DNA of 64,000 nucleotides from Sphingobacterium puteale (GTDB lineage Bacteria > Bacteroidota > Bacteroidia > Sphingobacteriales > Sphingobacteriaceae): positions 17,706 through 81,705 of the forward strand of contig NZ_RBWS01000002.1 of NCBI RefSeq assembly GCF_003627955.1. The letters run 5' to 3'. Below the pieces are notes generated by a model. It saw only the letters and a list, made by a program, of their open reading frames with translations, did no database searches and had not been told where the DNA came from. This document shows, piece after piece, positions 10,197 to 19,426 of the stretch (position 1 is the first letter of the stretch; each line of letters opens with the position of its first letter). Made by a program: the position numbers and the translations under genes.

Positions 10197-10463
10197 AGAA
10201 AAGTGATTATGTATTGGCACCGTTTTCATCGGTAAAAATGAATCCATTGCGCCCAGTTTGTTATTTAATGCTCATACGGAGGAAACAGTCTATCTTTTAT
10301 CTGTATTTCGCCTTCCATTTGGGCTATTTAATAGCATGTCGTTTTGACTTGTTAAAGATAATATTATTCTAAAGATATGATGAATTTGAGGGCATTATTC
10401 CATATCTTTAATTAACGAAGTTTAACTTCGGAAGAAAATATCGGTAGTCTGAAAGCTAAATAG

Positions 10464-10471
10464 TATTTTTG
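10464..10471 (+). promoter_or_regulatory. -7 box ending 4 nt before the FtsB-like ATG
   Basis: TATTTTTG fits TAnnTTTG and is followed by only four bases (tcct) before the ATG at 10476. Transcription would begin at or next to the start codon. A clear -33 element is not seen. Confidence 0.55.
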
Positions 10472-10475
10472 TCCT

Positions 10476-10781
10476 ATGCAACGATTATGGTCTTTAATAA
10501 GAAATAAGTATTTATTAGCCACTTTGGCTTTTTTGGTGTGGATGTTGTTTTTCGATAGAAATGATTTTGCTACGCAATATAGCTATCAAAAACAAAAGGC
10601 TAATTTGGAAACTGAACGCTCCTTTTACCTGAAAGAGAACGCAGCCATTATAAAGACGATTAACGATATCCGGTCCAATCCACAGGAGGTACAGCGTATC
10701 GCCCGGGAGAAGTATAAAATGAAGAAGGAGAATGAAGATATCTATGTCGTCTCTAAAATTACGCCCAAGGAAAACCCATAA
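10476..10781 (+). CDS. FtsB/DivIC-like septum formation initiator
   Basis: 101 residues: a short cytoplasmic N-terminus, one membrane segment (about residues 12-25, YLLATLAFLVWMLFF), then a periplasmic coiled coil (about 35-65) and the conserved end VQRIAREKYKMKKENEDIYVV. This is the architecture of the FtsB/DivIC family, which bridges FtsL and FtsQ in the divisome. A -7 box ends 4 nt upstream of the ATG, suggesting a leaderless mRNA. A hairpin terminator lies about 60 nt downstream. Homology to FtsB rather than another DivIC-like protein is not resolved. Confidence 0.85.
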   Translation: MQRLWSLIRNKYLLATLAFLVWMLFFDRNDFATQYSYQKQKANLETERSFYLKENAAIIKTINDIRSNPQEVQRIAREKYKMKKENEDIYVVSKITPKENP

Positions 10782-10843
10782 GAGTTATTTTTTGGTTGAG
10801 AAAATTAACCAAGTTTAGTCATCCATCTTTTTACAAAATAAAG

Positions 10844-10876
10844 AAAGACCATCATAGAAATACGATGGTCTTTTTT
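10844..10876. terminator. Bidirectional hairpin terminator
   Basis: A 10-bp stem (AAAGACCATC/GATGGTCTTT) with a 10-nt loop and a T run separates convergent genes. Confidence 0.85.
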
Positions 10877-10899
10877 CAGTATATAGAAATGGGGTATTT

Positions 10900-11610
10900 T
10901 TAATTTGCCGCTTGGGCTACTAGACCAAGGTATAGTGGTTTTTTCTCGTCATTGGCTTTACCGATCAATATCAAAGAATAGTAATAATTTTCAGCTAATT
11001 TGATATCCTTACGGGTTGCAATGGTTTTCCCGGCTTTATCTTTAGCAATAACAGTATAGGTGCCACTTTTTTGTGCGATAAAACCTTGATGGGCAGTCGC
11101 TGAATTTTGGGTTTCTTTTGCCCGATTCGTCCATTCTGTTGGAGAGGTCTCACTGCCGATTTGCAGGGTTACCTGATCTGTTCCCTCCGCAAGATTAAAG
11201 AAACGTAAACCGGATTCCGTGTTTTTGATTTCTTTGTTGATTTTGTCCGTTGTAATCACCTGGACTGGCTTCTCTTTGTTGCCATAAACAAATGAGGTGT
11301 ATATGGTGCTGTCTTTGATCGTAACTGTTGTATCAACAAGGACATTGTTATATTCTGCTGAAACGGCTATTTTTCTAGCTCCAGTGAATAGGCCAACTTG
11401 GCTATAGCTTTTAAATTCCAAAGGATAATATGGACTTTGTAATGAGCCCCCGTCAGCATAATATACAACCGCATTAGCATCAGTGTACCCATTAACCATG
11501 GTAAAGAGCGCACCGGGAATTCGTTGGTCGTCGTTATCTTTCAGGCAACTGGATAGTAACAATGTCGCTACTGCGATGGCAATAAAATTAAATAATCTAT
11601 AGTTTTTCAT
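10900..11610 (-). CDS. DUF4397-type lipoprotein
   Basis: 236 residues with an SPII signal peptide: hydrophobic IAIAVATLLLSSC, lipidated Cys22 and then KDNDDQ. The mature part has FTMVNGYTDANAVVYYADGG and RFFNLAEGTDQVTLQIG, which recall the two repeated beta-domains of DUF4397 proteins of Bacteroidota envelopes. No catalytic residues are evident. It is probably an outer-membrane-anchored structural or binding protein. It is monocistronic. Confidence 0.78.
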   Translation of the reverse strand: MKNYRLFNFIAIAVATLLLSSCLKDNDDQRIPGALFTMVNGYTDANAVVYYADGGSLQSPYYPLEFKSYSQVGLFTGARKIAVSAEYNNVLVDTTVTIKDSTIYTSFVYGNKEKPVQVITTDKINKEIKNTESGLRFFNLAEGTDQVTLQIGSETSPTEWTNRAKETQNSATAHQGFIAQKSGTYTVIAKDKAGKTIATRKDIKLAENYYYSLILIGKANDEKKPLYLGLVAQAAN

Positions 11611-12033
11611 AACCGTGTAATATTAAAATCTATTTTTTGTATATAACACATTGCGCTTGTGTTGTCTATTATACGGTGATGACATACACTTTGCTACAGT
11701 TGGCTGTAAAAATAATAAAATTGTGGTTTATTATTAATAGCATGGCGATCTCAGGCAATACTTTTCTTCTCCAGGAGGAGAGAGTAAGGCTGGAAAAGTT
11801 GGATATTGTCTTTGCAGTCTGTTTAACACATTCGGAAATTCTTTGGCAATCTTTCGGAGGTTCTTCGGGACTGATTTGACTTGGCGCTGATTGTTACAGG
11901 GCTGTTATTTGTTTCGTTGTCGGAGCTATGGCGAAAAATAGGTGAACCATTCCCGAAGCGCTGTCGAACATTGTTTGTGCTTGAGAGGACTTTGACCCGC
12001 GTTTAGTTCTTTTCTTGTAAAAAAGGCACAGGC
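11611..12033. other. Intergenic stretch without supported genes
   Basis: This is the gap between the DUF4397 lipoprotein gene and the DUF1232 promoter. An 80-codon frame at 11637-11879 (plus) starts inside the lipoprotein promoter region and has no protein-like domain pattern, so I do not call it. No tRNA, strong hairpin or repeat is seen. Confidence 0.5.
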
Positions 12034-12063
12034 TTTGTTAAATAAAAAATATTGATAATTTTG
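12034..12063 (+). promoter_or_regulatory. Complete Bacteroidota promoter abutting the DUF1232 ATG
   Basis: TTTG at 12034-12037 and TAATTTTG at 12056-12063 are separated by 18 nt. Only four bases separate the -7 box from the ATG at 12068, predicting a leaderless transcript. Confidence 0.65.
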
Positions 12064-12067
12064 GGTT

Positions 12068-12439
12068 ATGAACAGTAGAATCAAAAAGATTGCAACAGGT
12101 ATGTTTGAGCGCTTTAGACATCGTAAAATTACGGAAGCAGAGTTGTCTCAGGCGGAATCTAAGGCAAAAAATTTAGGAAGCTATGTTGGCGATTTTAAAT
12201 TACTGATCGCGATGTGCAAGGATGCAATTGTAGGTAAATTTAAAATGAACAGCTGGAATCTATCCATTATTATCGGGACGATTATTTATGTAGTTTCCCC
12301 AGTAGATGCTATTCCGGATTTTATTGCTGTAGGTGGCTGGTTGGATGATGTTGCTATTGTTGCCTATGCCATCCGAAAACTTTCAGAAGAAATAGAACGG
12401 TATAAAATAGAGCGGTTGGGCTGGCAGGTTAACAAATAA
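12068..12439 (+). CDS. YkvA-family (DUF1232) membrane protein
   Basis: 123 residues with the DUF1232 core at about residues 65-105: SIIIGTIIYVVSPVDAIPDFIAVGGWLDDVAIVAYAI in pattern, including the hallmark SPVDAIPD. One or two hydrophobic segments suggest membrane association. The N-terminal third is basic and helical. The function of the family is unknown. The promoter abuts the ATG, and the stop codon lies inside a bidirectional terminator shared with purH. Confidence 0.85.
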   Translation: MNSRIKKIATGMFERFRHRKITEAELSQAESKAKNLGSYVGDFKLLIAMCKDAIVGKFKMNSWNLSIIIGTIIYVVSPVDAIPDFIAVGGWLDDVAIVAYAIRKLSEEIERYKIERLGWQVNK

Positions 12440-12467
12440 AAAAGCTACTTTTAAAAGTAGCTTTTTT
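12438..12467. terminator. Bidirectional terminator, perfect palindrome
   Basis: A perfect 15-bp inverted repeat with no spacer and A/T runs on both sides overlaps the DUF1232 stop codon. It serves the convergent purH gene too. Confidence 0.88.
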
Positions 12468-12487
12468 ATGAAACGGTTAGATCGTTA

Positions 12488-14014
12488 TTAATGCTTGAAA
12501 TGTCTTACACCAGTAGTGACCATTGCAATGCCTTTTTCATTGGCCATATCAATGGACAACTGATCTTTGATAGAACCACCTGGTTGCAATACGGCAGCAA
12601 TACCTGCGTTTGATGCGATCTCTACACAGTCCGGGAAAGGGAAGAAAGCATCTGATGCCATTGCACAGCCGTTTAAGTCAAAACCAAATGAAGCTGCTTT
12701 TTCAATTGCTTGCTTTAAGGCATCAACACGTGATGTTTGTCCAACACCTGATGCGAACAAGGTGTCATTTTTGGCAAAAACAATGGTATTTGATTTTGTA
12801 TGTTTTACAATTTTATTGGCAAAATATAAATCTTCCAATTGCTGAGCAGTAGGTTTCACTGTTGTTACAGTGACCATTTGTTCAGGTCCTTCAATAGTAT
12901 TGTCCTTATCTTGAAGAATGACACCATTCAATAAAGTTTTGAATTGTTGAGCAGGTAATTTTACATCTTTACGGGCTAAGATAATTCTATTTTTCTTCGC
13001 CGTAAGGATGGCAATTGCTTCTTCAGAATAAGCAGGTGCGATTAAGACCTCGAAGAACAGGTTATTGATCTCTGTTGCTGTTGCGCCATCTACTTCACCG
13101 TTGGTAATCAAAACCCCGCCAAAGGCTGAAACAGGATCACAAGCCAAAGCATCGATCCATGCTTGCTTGATTGTTGGGCGAGAGGCCACACCACAAGCGT
13201 TTGTATGTTTTAGGATGGCAAATGTAGGTTCCTTAAACTCGTCAATTAAAGCAACAGCAGCATCCACATCAACAAGATTGTTGTAGGAAAGCTCTTTTCC
13301 ATTTAATTTGTCGAACATATTATCCAAATCGCCAAAGAAAACACCTTTTTGATGCGGGTTTTCACCATATCGCAATACCTGAGCTTTTTGCTCAGATTGT
13401 TTAAATACTTCAATTGGGTTTTCTTGGTTGAAATAATTGAAGATTGCGGTGTCATAATGAGATGATGTGTTGAAGGCACGTTTTGCAAATTCTTTTCGTT
13501 GTTCCAAAGAAGTATTGCCTTCTTGGTTCGCTAGAATTTCTTCAAGTTCTTTATAATCATTTTTAGAAGAAATGATGACAACATCATTAAAATTTTTCGC
13601 TGCTGCACGAATCAATGAGATTCCACCGATATCGATTTTTTCGATGATATCTTGCTCGGAAGCTCCAGAAGCAACAGTTTCTTCAAATGGATACAAATCC
13701 ACGATAACTAAATCGATCTCCGGTATTTCATACTGAGCAAGTTGCTGTTGGTCTGATTCAAGCGGACGGCGCGCCAAGATTCCTCCGAAAACTTTTGGGT
13801 GCAAGGTCTTAACACGGCCTCCTAAAATCGAGGGATAACTTGTCAAGTCTTCAACGGGAACGACAGCTATACCTAAATCTTTGATAAATGTTTCTGTCCC
13901 TCCAGTGGAATAGAATGTAACACCGTATTTGTTTAATAATTCAACTAAAGGAGCTAGGCCGTCTTTATAATAGACTGAAACCAAAGCATTTTTAATCTTT
14001 ACAGGATGGTTCAT
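12488..14014 (-). CDS. purH: Bifunctional AICAR transformylase/IMP cyclohydrolase
   Basis: The last two steps of IMP synthesis. The 508-residue protein has an N-terminal IMP cyclohydrolase (MGS-like) domain, with FYSTGGT, GGRVKTLHPKVFGGILARR and VIVDLYPFE, and a C-terminal AICAR formyltransferase domain, with LRYGENPHQKG, LSYNNLVDVDAA, KHTNACGVA, SDAFFPFPDCVEIA and ATTGVRHFKH-like ends. Full length. It has its own promoter (TTG at 14066-14068, 20 nt, TATCTTTG at 14038-14045 on the minus strand) with a ~20-nt leader. The hairpin at 14086-14125 isolates it from udk upstream. Confidence 0.97.
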   Translation of the reverse strand: MNHPVKIKNALVSVYYKDGLAPLVELLNKYGVTFYSTGGTETFIKDLGIAVVPVEDLTSYPSILGGRVKTLHPKVFGGILARRPLESDQQQLAQYEIPEIDLVIVDLYPFEETVASGASEQDIIEKIDIGGISLIRAAAKNFNDVVIISSKNDYKELEEILANQEGNTSLEQRKEFAKRAFNTSSHYDTAIFNYFNQENPIEVFKQSEQKAQVLRYGENPHQKGVFFGDLDNMFDKLNGKELSYNNLVDVDAAVALIDEFKEPTFAILKHTNACGVASRPTIKQAWIDALACDPVSAFGGVLITNGEVDGATATEINNLFFEVLIAPAYSEEAIAILTAKKNRIILARKDVKLPAQQFKTLLNGVILQDKDNTIEGPEQMVTVTTVKPTAQQLEDLYFANKIVKHTKSNTIVFAKNDTLFASGVGQTSRVDALKQAIEKAASFGFDLNGCAMASDAFFPFPDCVEIASNAGIAAVLQPGGSIKDQLSIDMANEKGIAMVTTGVRHFKH

Positions 14015-14037
14015 TATGATGGATTTGTTTCGTGGCG

Positions 14038-14068
14038 CAAAGATAAGAATTTAAAGTCTTGATGTCAA
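14038..14068 (-). promoter_or_regulatory. purH promoter
   Basis: On the minus strand, TTG (14066-14068) and TATCTTTG (14038-14045) are separated by 20 nt, a good Bacteroidota promoter. Confidence 0.65.
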
Positions 14069-14085
14069 TAAATCAAGCACTTTTA

Positions 14086-14125
14086 AATAAAGACGGGCGT
14101 ACGTCCTCATAAGCCCGTCTTTATT
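14086..14125. terminator. Terminator between udk and purH
   Basis: A 13-bp stem (14086-14098 with 14113-14125) containing GACGGGC/GCCCGTC and a 14-nt loop lies just after the udk stop on the minus strand. Confidence 0.82.
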
Positions 14126-14130
14126 GTATA

Positions 14131-14769
14131 TTATACTAAATTGAGTTTGGCCTTCAATTCTTCAGAAATCTGATTGGTAATTTCCCAAATCGGTTCAGGT
14201 TCGTCAGTATTGTTAAATATAACCTGATCACAAGAATCCTGAAATGGTAATAAATACTCATTGTATGAAGGAAGAACATGGTTTACCCATTTGTACATGA
14301 CGTCGTCTTCAAAATAGCCACGTTCGACTAAATCACGATGTAGCCTTCTACGGAGTGCGATATCCTGATCTGCACTCAGGAAGATCTTGTGGTTAATAAG
14401 CGCGTTGATTTCTGTATAATAGAAAATGAATAACCCTTCGATAATCAGTATGGGGGCTGGCTTGATCTCTAATATTTTTGGAGTTAGTGAAGGATTATTA
14501 AAAGTATACTCCTCTTTATAAATCGTTTCCCCATTAAAGAGTGCTTTGATATCGGTATAGAAAGCTTCTCTGTCTATGGACGTCGGGATATCAAAATTAT
14601 AGAGTCTATTTTCCTCTTGTGTCTTTGTATTGGCAGGGATATAATAGTCATCTTGAGAAATCAAGGTGGCTTCATCGGTTTTAAAATGTTTCAAAAAACT
14701 ATTCAAAAAAAATGTTTTTCCAGAACCACTACTTCCGGCAATCCCTATGACATACGGTTTGTTATTCAT
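14131..14769 (-). CDS. udk: Uridine kinase
   Basis: ATP/GTP-dependent phosphorylation of uridine and cytidine in pyrimidine salvage. The 212-residue protein has a P-loop at residues 10-17 (GIAGSSGSGKT), SQDDYY, FDIPTSID, ILIIEGLFIFYY, and the lid region RRLHRDLVERG. This matches the PRK/uridine kinase family. It starts 36 nt after the LysM protein gene on the same strand and may share its transcript; a hairpin ends it before purH. Confidence 0.92.
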   Translation of the reverse strand: MNNKPYVIGIAGSSGSGKTFFLNSFLKHFKTDEATLISQDDYYIPANTKTQEENRLYNFDIPTSIDREAFYTDIKALFNGETIYKEEYTFNNPSLTPKILEIKPAPILIIEGLFIFYYTEINALINHKIFLSADQDIALRRRLHRDLVERGYFEDDVMYKWVNHVLPSYNEYLLPFQDSCDQVIFNNTDEPEPIWEITNQISEELKAKLNLV

Positions 14770-14805
14770 TCTTGTTTCGCGCTGCAGGAGCTATTTTTAT
14801 TTTAA

Positions 14806-15723
14806 TTAATTTTCTAAAGGTAATCCGTAGGCGATTTCTACCTGAAAACGTTTATCCAGCGCACCGATACTTGCCGCTGCGGACTTTGATAACACGACAA
14901 TGGCATTTTGGTTTTCAGCATTATCATTAAATTTTCCAACGACTTTCGCATAGGTGACGCTTTTTGTCATGGGGTTGGTGATTTTCAAGATCGTTCCGAC
15001 GGGCGCACTCTTGTGAAGTGCGAGGTTACTTGTTCCTTGGGTAGACAAACCATCAATCCATACGCCAATCCCCCGCTCGGATTTTTCGCGTATCCCGTAA
15101 CGGTTTGTTGAAATTTGATTTTCTTCTTTATTGTCATCGTTTGTGGAATCGGGTGCAATAATTTCGATTCCTTTAGGTTCAACCAATTTTGGTCTTTCTG
15201 GCGGCAGTGGCTGATTCGGAATCATTAATTTCATTCCACCGCTTATGATGTTGTTTTTGAGATTATTGGCTTTTTTGATATCCTCAACAGTAATACTAAA
15301 CCTCTTGGATATAGCATATAACGTTTCTTTTTCACCAACAATATATTCTGTGAAACCCTGTTGTGGATTACGCGGATTCTGCTGTGCAGTGTTACCTGAG
15401 GGTTTATTTACCAGAGGAGCAGGTTTTCGTCCAGTGGGTACTTTAACAATCTGTCCGAGGCTTAATGTGCCATTACCATTTATCTGCGTGAGCTGACCTA
15501 CCGTTGTTTTGTACTTCTTGCTGAGCTGATAATAATTGTCTCCTTTTTCGATCTTGAAAAGGACAAATTCTTCGCCATTGATTATCTCGGTACCTACGGA
15601 GTCAGGAACCGCTTTTACATGTAATGAAGTGAGGTTTCTCGCTTCAACTTGTTGGATAGATAGCATTGAAATCGATAAGATGACTACCTTTTTATATGTA
15701 TTTAATTCGAATAATAGTTTCAT
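14806..15723 (-). CDS. Secreted LysM protein with RlpA-like C-terminal domain
   Basis: 305 residues. A signal-anchor-like N-terminus precedes two LysM peptidoglycan-binding repeats, at about residues 52-94 (FKIEKGDNYYQLSKKYKTT) and 128-170 (YIVGEKETLYAISKRFSIT), joined by a Pro/Asn/Gln-rich linker. The C-terminal ~95 residues (GIGVWIDGLSTQG...VGTILKITNPMTKSVTYAKVVGKF) look like a double-psi beta-barrel of the RlpA kind. It probably acts at the cell wall. It lies between the DUF4905 gene and udk, all leftward, with spacings of 11 and 36 nt. Confidence 0.85.
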   Translation of the reverse strand: MKLLFELNTYKKVVILSISMLSIQQVEARNLTSLHVKAVPDSVGTEIINGEEFVLFKIEKGDNYYQLSKKYKTTVGQLTQINGNGTLSLGQIVKVPTGRKPAPLVNKPSGNTAQQNPRNPQQGFTEYIVGEKETLYAISKRFSITVEDIKKANNLKNNIISGGMKLMIPNQPLPPERPKLVEPKGIEIIAPDSTNDDNKEENQISTNRYGIREKSERGIGVWIDGLSTQGTSNLALHKSAPVGTILKITNPMTKSVTYAKVVGKFNDNAENQNAIVVLSKSAAASIGALDKRFQVEIAYGLPLEN

Positions 15724-15734
15724 ATATTTTGCAA

Positions 15735-16490
15735 TTATACTAAATACGAAACAAACTCCCGTTTATTGTCTGTCAAAAGGAATATTTGTTTGTTAACAAG
15801 AAAATAGATGTTGAAAAACTTTAATGGTAACTGATCGACTGCAATTACAGTGTCAATTAACCGCTCTTTCGTTGATCGCACTATCCGGATTTGATAGTGA
15901 TTAGCTGTGTTTTTTTCATAGAAAGCCCAAATAAAATAGTCATCCAATGCACTTATCCAAATTTCGCCATCGACGGTGAAATCTGTCAAAAATTGGGGAA
16001 TTTGACCATTGTAAATTACTGGGTAGACTATTTGGCTGTTAAAAGGTTTAAATGATTTCTCTTTTTTGTTTTCAATGGAAATTGTTTTTAAATCTAAAAA
16101 CAACTGCATTCCTTGTTCGATCATTTTGGGACGAAGCAGTATTCCTCCATTGACCATTTCAACAAAAAGATAATTAAACCAGGTTTCTTGTTGATTTGGC
16201 TGATAACAGTCAATGATCTGTACACCTGCATCAATGGGTGAATTACTGGAAATCTTTTTTAAAATAAGCTTCTGACATTGAATTCCTGTAAGCACCCATT
16301 CTTTGCTTATCGCCTGGAAGTCTTGAAGTACATAGTTTCCTTCGAAAGTAACGACATTGAAATAGGGAAGTGTGTCTGATGGATTCCTGGTCTCCACAGC
16401 GATCAACCTACTTTCAGCATCGATTTCGATCCGCCAGATGGGATAGGTAAATACGGCATTGAATGCTTTTGATATTGTCTGATCTGTCAT
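15735..16490 (-). CDS. DUF4905 family protein
   Basis: About 251 residues from MTDQTISKAF; an upstream in-frame ATG at 16505 would add five residues. The product has many beta-strand segments with regularly spaced aromatic residues (FTYPIWRIEID, AISKEWVLTG, EIWISALDDYFIWAFYEK), reminiscent of a small beta-propeller. It resembles the Sphingobacteriaceae DUF4905 proteins of unknown function. There is no signal peptide. It ends 11 nt before the LysM gene and is probably co-transcribed with it. Confidence 0.7.
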   Translation of the reverse strand: MTDQTISKAFNAVFTYPIWRIEIDAESRLIAVETRNPSDTLPYFNVVTFEGNYVLQDFQAISKEWVLTGIQCQKLILKKISSNSPIDAGVQIIDCYQPNQQETWFNYLFVEMVNGGILLRPKMIEQGMQLFLDLKTISIENKKEKSFKPFNSQIVYPVIYNGQIPQFLTDFTVDGEIWISALDDYFIWAFYEKNTANHYQIRIVRSTKERLIDTVIAVDQLPLKFFNIYFLVNKQIFLLTDNKREFVSYLV

Positions 16491-16560
16491 GTGATTTTCA
16501 ACCAAGAGGACAAATTTACTAAAAGCTTTTAAATTATGGTTGCCGGGATTGTAATAAATA

Positions 16561-16589
16561 AAAAACGTCCAGGCTAGCTGGACGTTTTT
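16561..16589. terminator. Terminator after the FadL-like porin gene
   Basis: A 12-bp stem (AAAAACGTCCAG/CTGGACGTTTTT) with a 5-nt loop lies downstream of the leftward porin gene. Confidence 0.88.
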
Positions 16590-16602
16590 AGAGAAGAATC
16601 TC

Positions 16603-18201
16603 CTAGAATTTGGAACCGATCGTCAAAACGACATTGGTCCGTTGGTTTTTTATATCGGCTACTGGACTTGTGTTTCCAAAGTACTGTTCATCAATAAGGT
16701 AAGGGCTTTCTTTATAATTAACGGCATTATAGGCTCCGGTCAGATCAATATACATACCGCGGCCGAGTTTTGCGCCGATACCCAAAGATGCAGTATAATT
16801 TGTATAATCTGCATTTTTGTACGGATTGCCACTATAATTGAAACCAGCTCTACCACTAAAAACATTATCAAATAAAACTTCACCACCGATGCGCGCATTA
16901 AAAGCTCCTTGATAGTTGTTTTTGATGTTTTGGTTCATTTCCTGTTCCAAAGCTTTATTATATGCGCCGGGATCTTTAAATCGGATGGCACCAAAATCAA
17001 CCCATTCTACATCCGCAGTAATTAATCCTCTGGAGAATACCTGACTGGCACCTAAGGAGAGCTTGTACGGTGTGTTCATATTGTACTCTAGATAGCTATG
17101 CCCTGCATCATCACTGGTACGGTATTCTTTAAAGGACTTATCTTCATTCGGTTTAAAATAACGGAATTCGGAATTGCTATAAGACTCATCTCGAATGCTC
17201 ATGAATGTCGGAGACTTCGCTGTAAAGCCCATACTAAAGGTCGGTGTGAATTTATAGATTACACCTAACTTGAAATCCACTCCTGTACCATCTGTCACTT
17301 GTGCATAATCATCATACAATTCATAGTCCTTGTCCAGCATCTCACGTTTTTTAGCATATGCTGCCTCTGGTTTTAAATATTCAGAGTCTTTATTGATTTT
17401 TGTCAGTTGGTCAGCAGTCATCGTTTGGCCGTATTCCGTAAACCAGCTTGAGTTGTCGTAACTAAAAGCAGTAAAACCTAATGCAGCTCCCAAGTATAAT
17501 TTGTTGCTATAGTTGGCACCAAAAGATAATACAGATTCTGATTTACTTCCCTTTTCTAAGATGGAATTGATTTGATTAAAACCACCTTTTCCATCATAGT
17601 TTCCGCCAACGGTAAGGGGTATGTATGCTCCGGCGTTCTTGGGGTCAACGTCAAATAGTAAGGAGTTATTATAGACCTCCTGTCCCCAGCCTTTCATTCC
17701 GCCAGGCGACGATAATCTATCCGAATAGGCATCAGTAATTGAACTTGTATTATTGATCCCTCTATACTCTAACAGGTTGTTATAGACATAATTTCGGTTA
17801 TAGGCTATACCAACATTGAAATTCAGCCAGCCTTGCTCAAGGTTTCCGCCATTTCGGTAAGTAGGTAAATGAAAGACGATACCGGCATTGTCCAAGTTGA
17901 AATTATTTTTGCTGCTATTGGAGTTTTGTCCGAAATAATCTGTTTTATTTTTATTGTTAAGGTATCTGCCTGTTACGGAGATATCGGATTGATTGAAGTA
18001 ACCTAAGCCAGCCGGGTTTCCGGTAATTGAGCTAATATCACCACCTAATGCGGTAGATGCGTTTCCCATTGCTTTGAAGCGAGCAGTACCGCCATTGTCC
18101 CCTTGGGAAAACAAAAGTACATCTTTCGTATATTGTGCTTGGGCAGTTCCCGCTGCACCTAGTAAAAATGCAGTTCCAAAAAGTAATTTTTTGATTGTCA
18201 T
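16603..18201 (-). CDS. OmpP1/FadL/TodX-family outer-membrane protein
   Basis: 532 residues with a cleavable signal peptide (MTIKKLLFGTAFLLGAAGTAQA) and the family hallmark GNPAGLG at about residue 61, near the N-terminus of the mature protein. The rest is amphipathic beta-strands with aromatic girdles, ending in a hydrophobic strand with terminal Phe (VVLTIGSKF), as expected for a BAM-assembled barrel. FadL homologues carry long-chain fatty acids or hydrocarbons across the outer membrane; the substrate here is not known. It is monocistronic, ended by a strong hairpin. Confidence 0.88.
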   Translation of the reverse strand: MTIKKLLFGTAFLLGAAGTAQAQYTKDVLLFSQGDNGGTARFKAMGNASTALGGDISSITGNPAGLGYFNQSDISVTGRYLNNKNKTDYFGQNSNSSKNNFNLDNAGIVFHLPTYRNGGNLEQGWLNFNVGIAYNRNYVYNNLLEYRGINNTSSITDAYSDRLSSPGGMKGWGQEVYNNSLLFDVDPKNAGAYIPLTVGGNYDGKGGFNQINSILEKGSKSESVLSFGANYSNKLYLGAALGFTAFSYDNSSWFTEYGQTMTADQLTKINKDSEYLKPEAAYAKKREMLDKDYELYDDYAQVTDGTGVDFKLGVIYKFTPTFSMGFTAKSPTFMSIRDESYSNSEFRYFKPNEDKSFKEYRTSDDAGHSYLEYNMNTPYKLSLGASQVFSRGLITADVEWVDFGAIRFKDPGAYNKALEQEMNQNIKNNYQGAFNARIGGEVLFDNVFSGRAGFNYSGNPYKNADYTNYTASLGIGAKLGRGMYIDLTGAYNAVNYKESPYLIDEQYFGNTSPVADIKNQRTNVVLTIGSKF

Positions 18202-18274
18202 AAGCTAAAATATCGTCTATAATAAGCAGTAGCACACATGATTATGTATGCTACTGTAATTTGTTTTTTTATTG

Positions 18275-19426
18275 TTAGCGTGTACGTCCACCGCTGGATC
18301 TTGAGCTTCCGCCACCACCAGAGAAGCCGCCGCCGGATCTTGAACTTCCTCCGGAGAAGCCGCCACTTGAGCGTGATGAACCGCTATCATAACTTCTTGT
18401 TGGTGGAGTATAGGATGGTCTGGAAGTTGAACTCGGATTGCTTGAGCGTGTTTCCATCGAACGGCTCATTGGACGGGAAACTTCACCTGAGTTTGTACGT
18501 GTTCTGGAAGTTCCACTGGAACTTCGCATGCTTGGGTATGTTCCATTTGTTCTGTCTGAGCTCCGTGTTCTGCCTCCATCGGGATAGCCACTTCTCGTAG
18601 AGATACCATCTGAAGTTCTTGTTCTGCCGCCTGTTCTATCATAAGAAGAACTACGTGAGATAGAACCGTCAGAGTTCCTTGTCCTACCGCCGCTTGTTCG
18701 GCCATTAGAAACTGCCGTAATACGTCCCCTAGAATCCCGAGCTACGCCAGTACGATCATAAGTTCCTGAAGTTCTGGTACGGGAAGATGAAGTACGCACA
18801 TTGTAATTGTCTCTATAGGATGATCGCGAAGAAGCATAACGTGGTCTTGAGTTACCCCAATAGCCACCGCCCCAATAACCATTGCCATACCAGCCAGAAC
18901 CCCAGTATCCGCCGCCATACCAGCCACCCCAAGGGTAATAGCCGCCATACCAAGGAGATCCCCAGCCCCAGCCAGAACCCCAGCCCCAGCCTAAACCGAT
19001 AGACCACGAAGAACCCCAGCCGGAACCCCAGCCCCAACCTAAACCGAAGGAAGGACCATATCCATACATCCCGCCGAATCCATAACCATACCATGGATCG
19101 AAGAATGGATCAAAATAGGTCATCCCTGGAGAGGCATAATAGAACCTGTTTATCCGATTGGCATATTCAAGATCTTCATAGGAGTCATTGTTGTAATCCT
19201 GGTCTGAATATTCGTCATCATAATAACCGCCCTGAGCTTGTCCTCCTTGTTGAACCTGATCTGCATCTGTGTAATAGTAATCCGGACTTTGATAGACTTT
19301 TTGTCTAGCCTGTCCATTATTGCCATAGACATCGTCGCTATAGATTTGCCTACTCGTACCGCAGGAACCTAACATAAATGCTCCTGTCATGGCAAGTGCT
19401 CCGATAAATAATCTATTTTTTTTCAT
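18275..19426 (-). CDS. Low-complexity Gly/Trp/Tyr-rich lipoprotein
   Basis: 383 residues. The SPII signal ends in MLGSC at Cys22. An acidic Gln/Asp/Tyr segment (about 25-90) precedes a glycine/tryptophan/tyrosine-rich block (about 110-197) built from repeats such as GWGWGSGWG, then a Ser/Arg/Thr/Gly tail (198-383) with repeats around RTRTS, SGG and GGFSGG. It contains no globular domain. Such proteins recur in Sphingobacteriaceae and are sometimes labelled vitellogenin-like without functional support. A surface or matrix role is inference. Confidence 0.75.
   Translation of the reverse strand: MKKNRLFIGALAMTGAFMLGSCGTSRQIYSDDVYGNNGQARQKVYQSPDYYYTDADQVQQGGQAQGGYYDDEYSDQDYNNDSYEDLEYANRINRFYYASPGMTYFDPFFDPWYGYGFGGMYGYGPSFGLGWGWGSGWGSSWSIGLGWGWGSGWGWGSPWYGGYYPWGGWYGGGYWGSGWYGNGYWGGGYWGNSRPRYASSRSSYRDNYNVRTSSSRTRTSGTYDRTGVARDSRGRITAVSNGRTSGGRTRNSDGSISRSSSYDRTGGRTRTSDGISTRSGYPDGGRTRSSDRTNGTYPSMRSSSGTSRTRTNSGEVSRPMSRSMETRSSNPSSTSRPSYTPPTRSYDSGSSRSSGGFSGGSSRSGGGFSGGGGSSRSSGGRTR

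Noticed and set aside
11637..11879. 80-codon plus-strand frame in an intergenic region
   Set aside because: It has no domain-like pattern, no upstream promoter box, and starts inside the divergent lipoprotein's promoter region.
18275..19426. Repeat array resembling a CRISPR or VNTR
   Set aside because: The periodicity is irregular and comes from coding repeats in the Gly/Trp-rich lipoprotein; there are no constant repeats with unique spacers.
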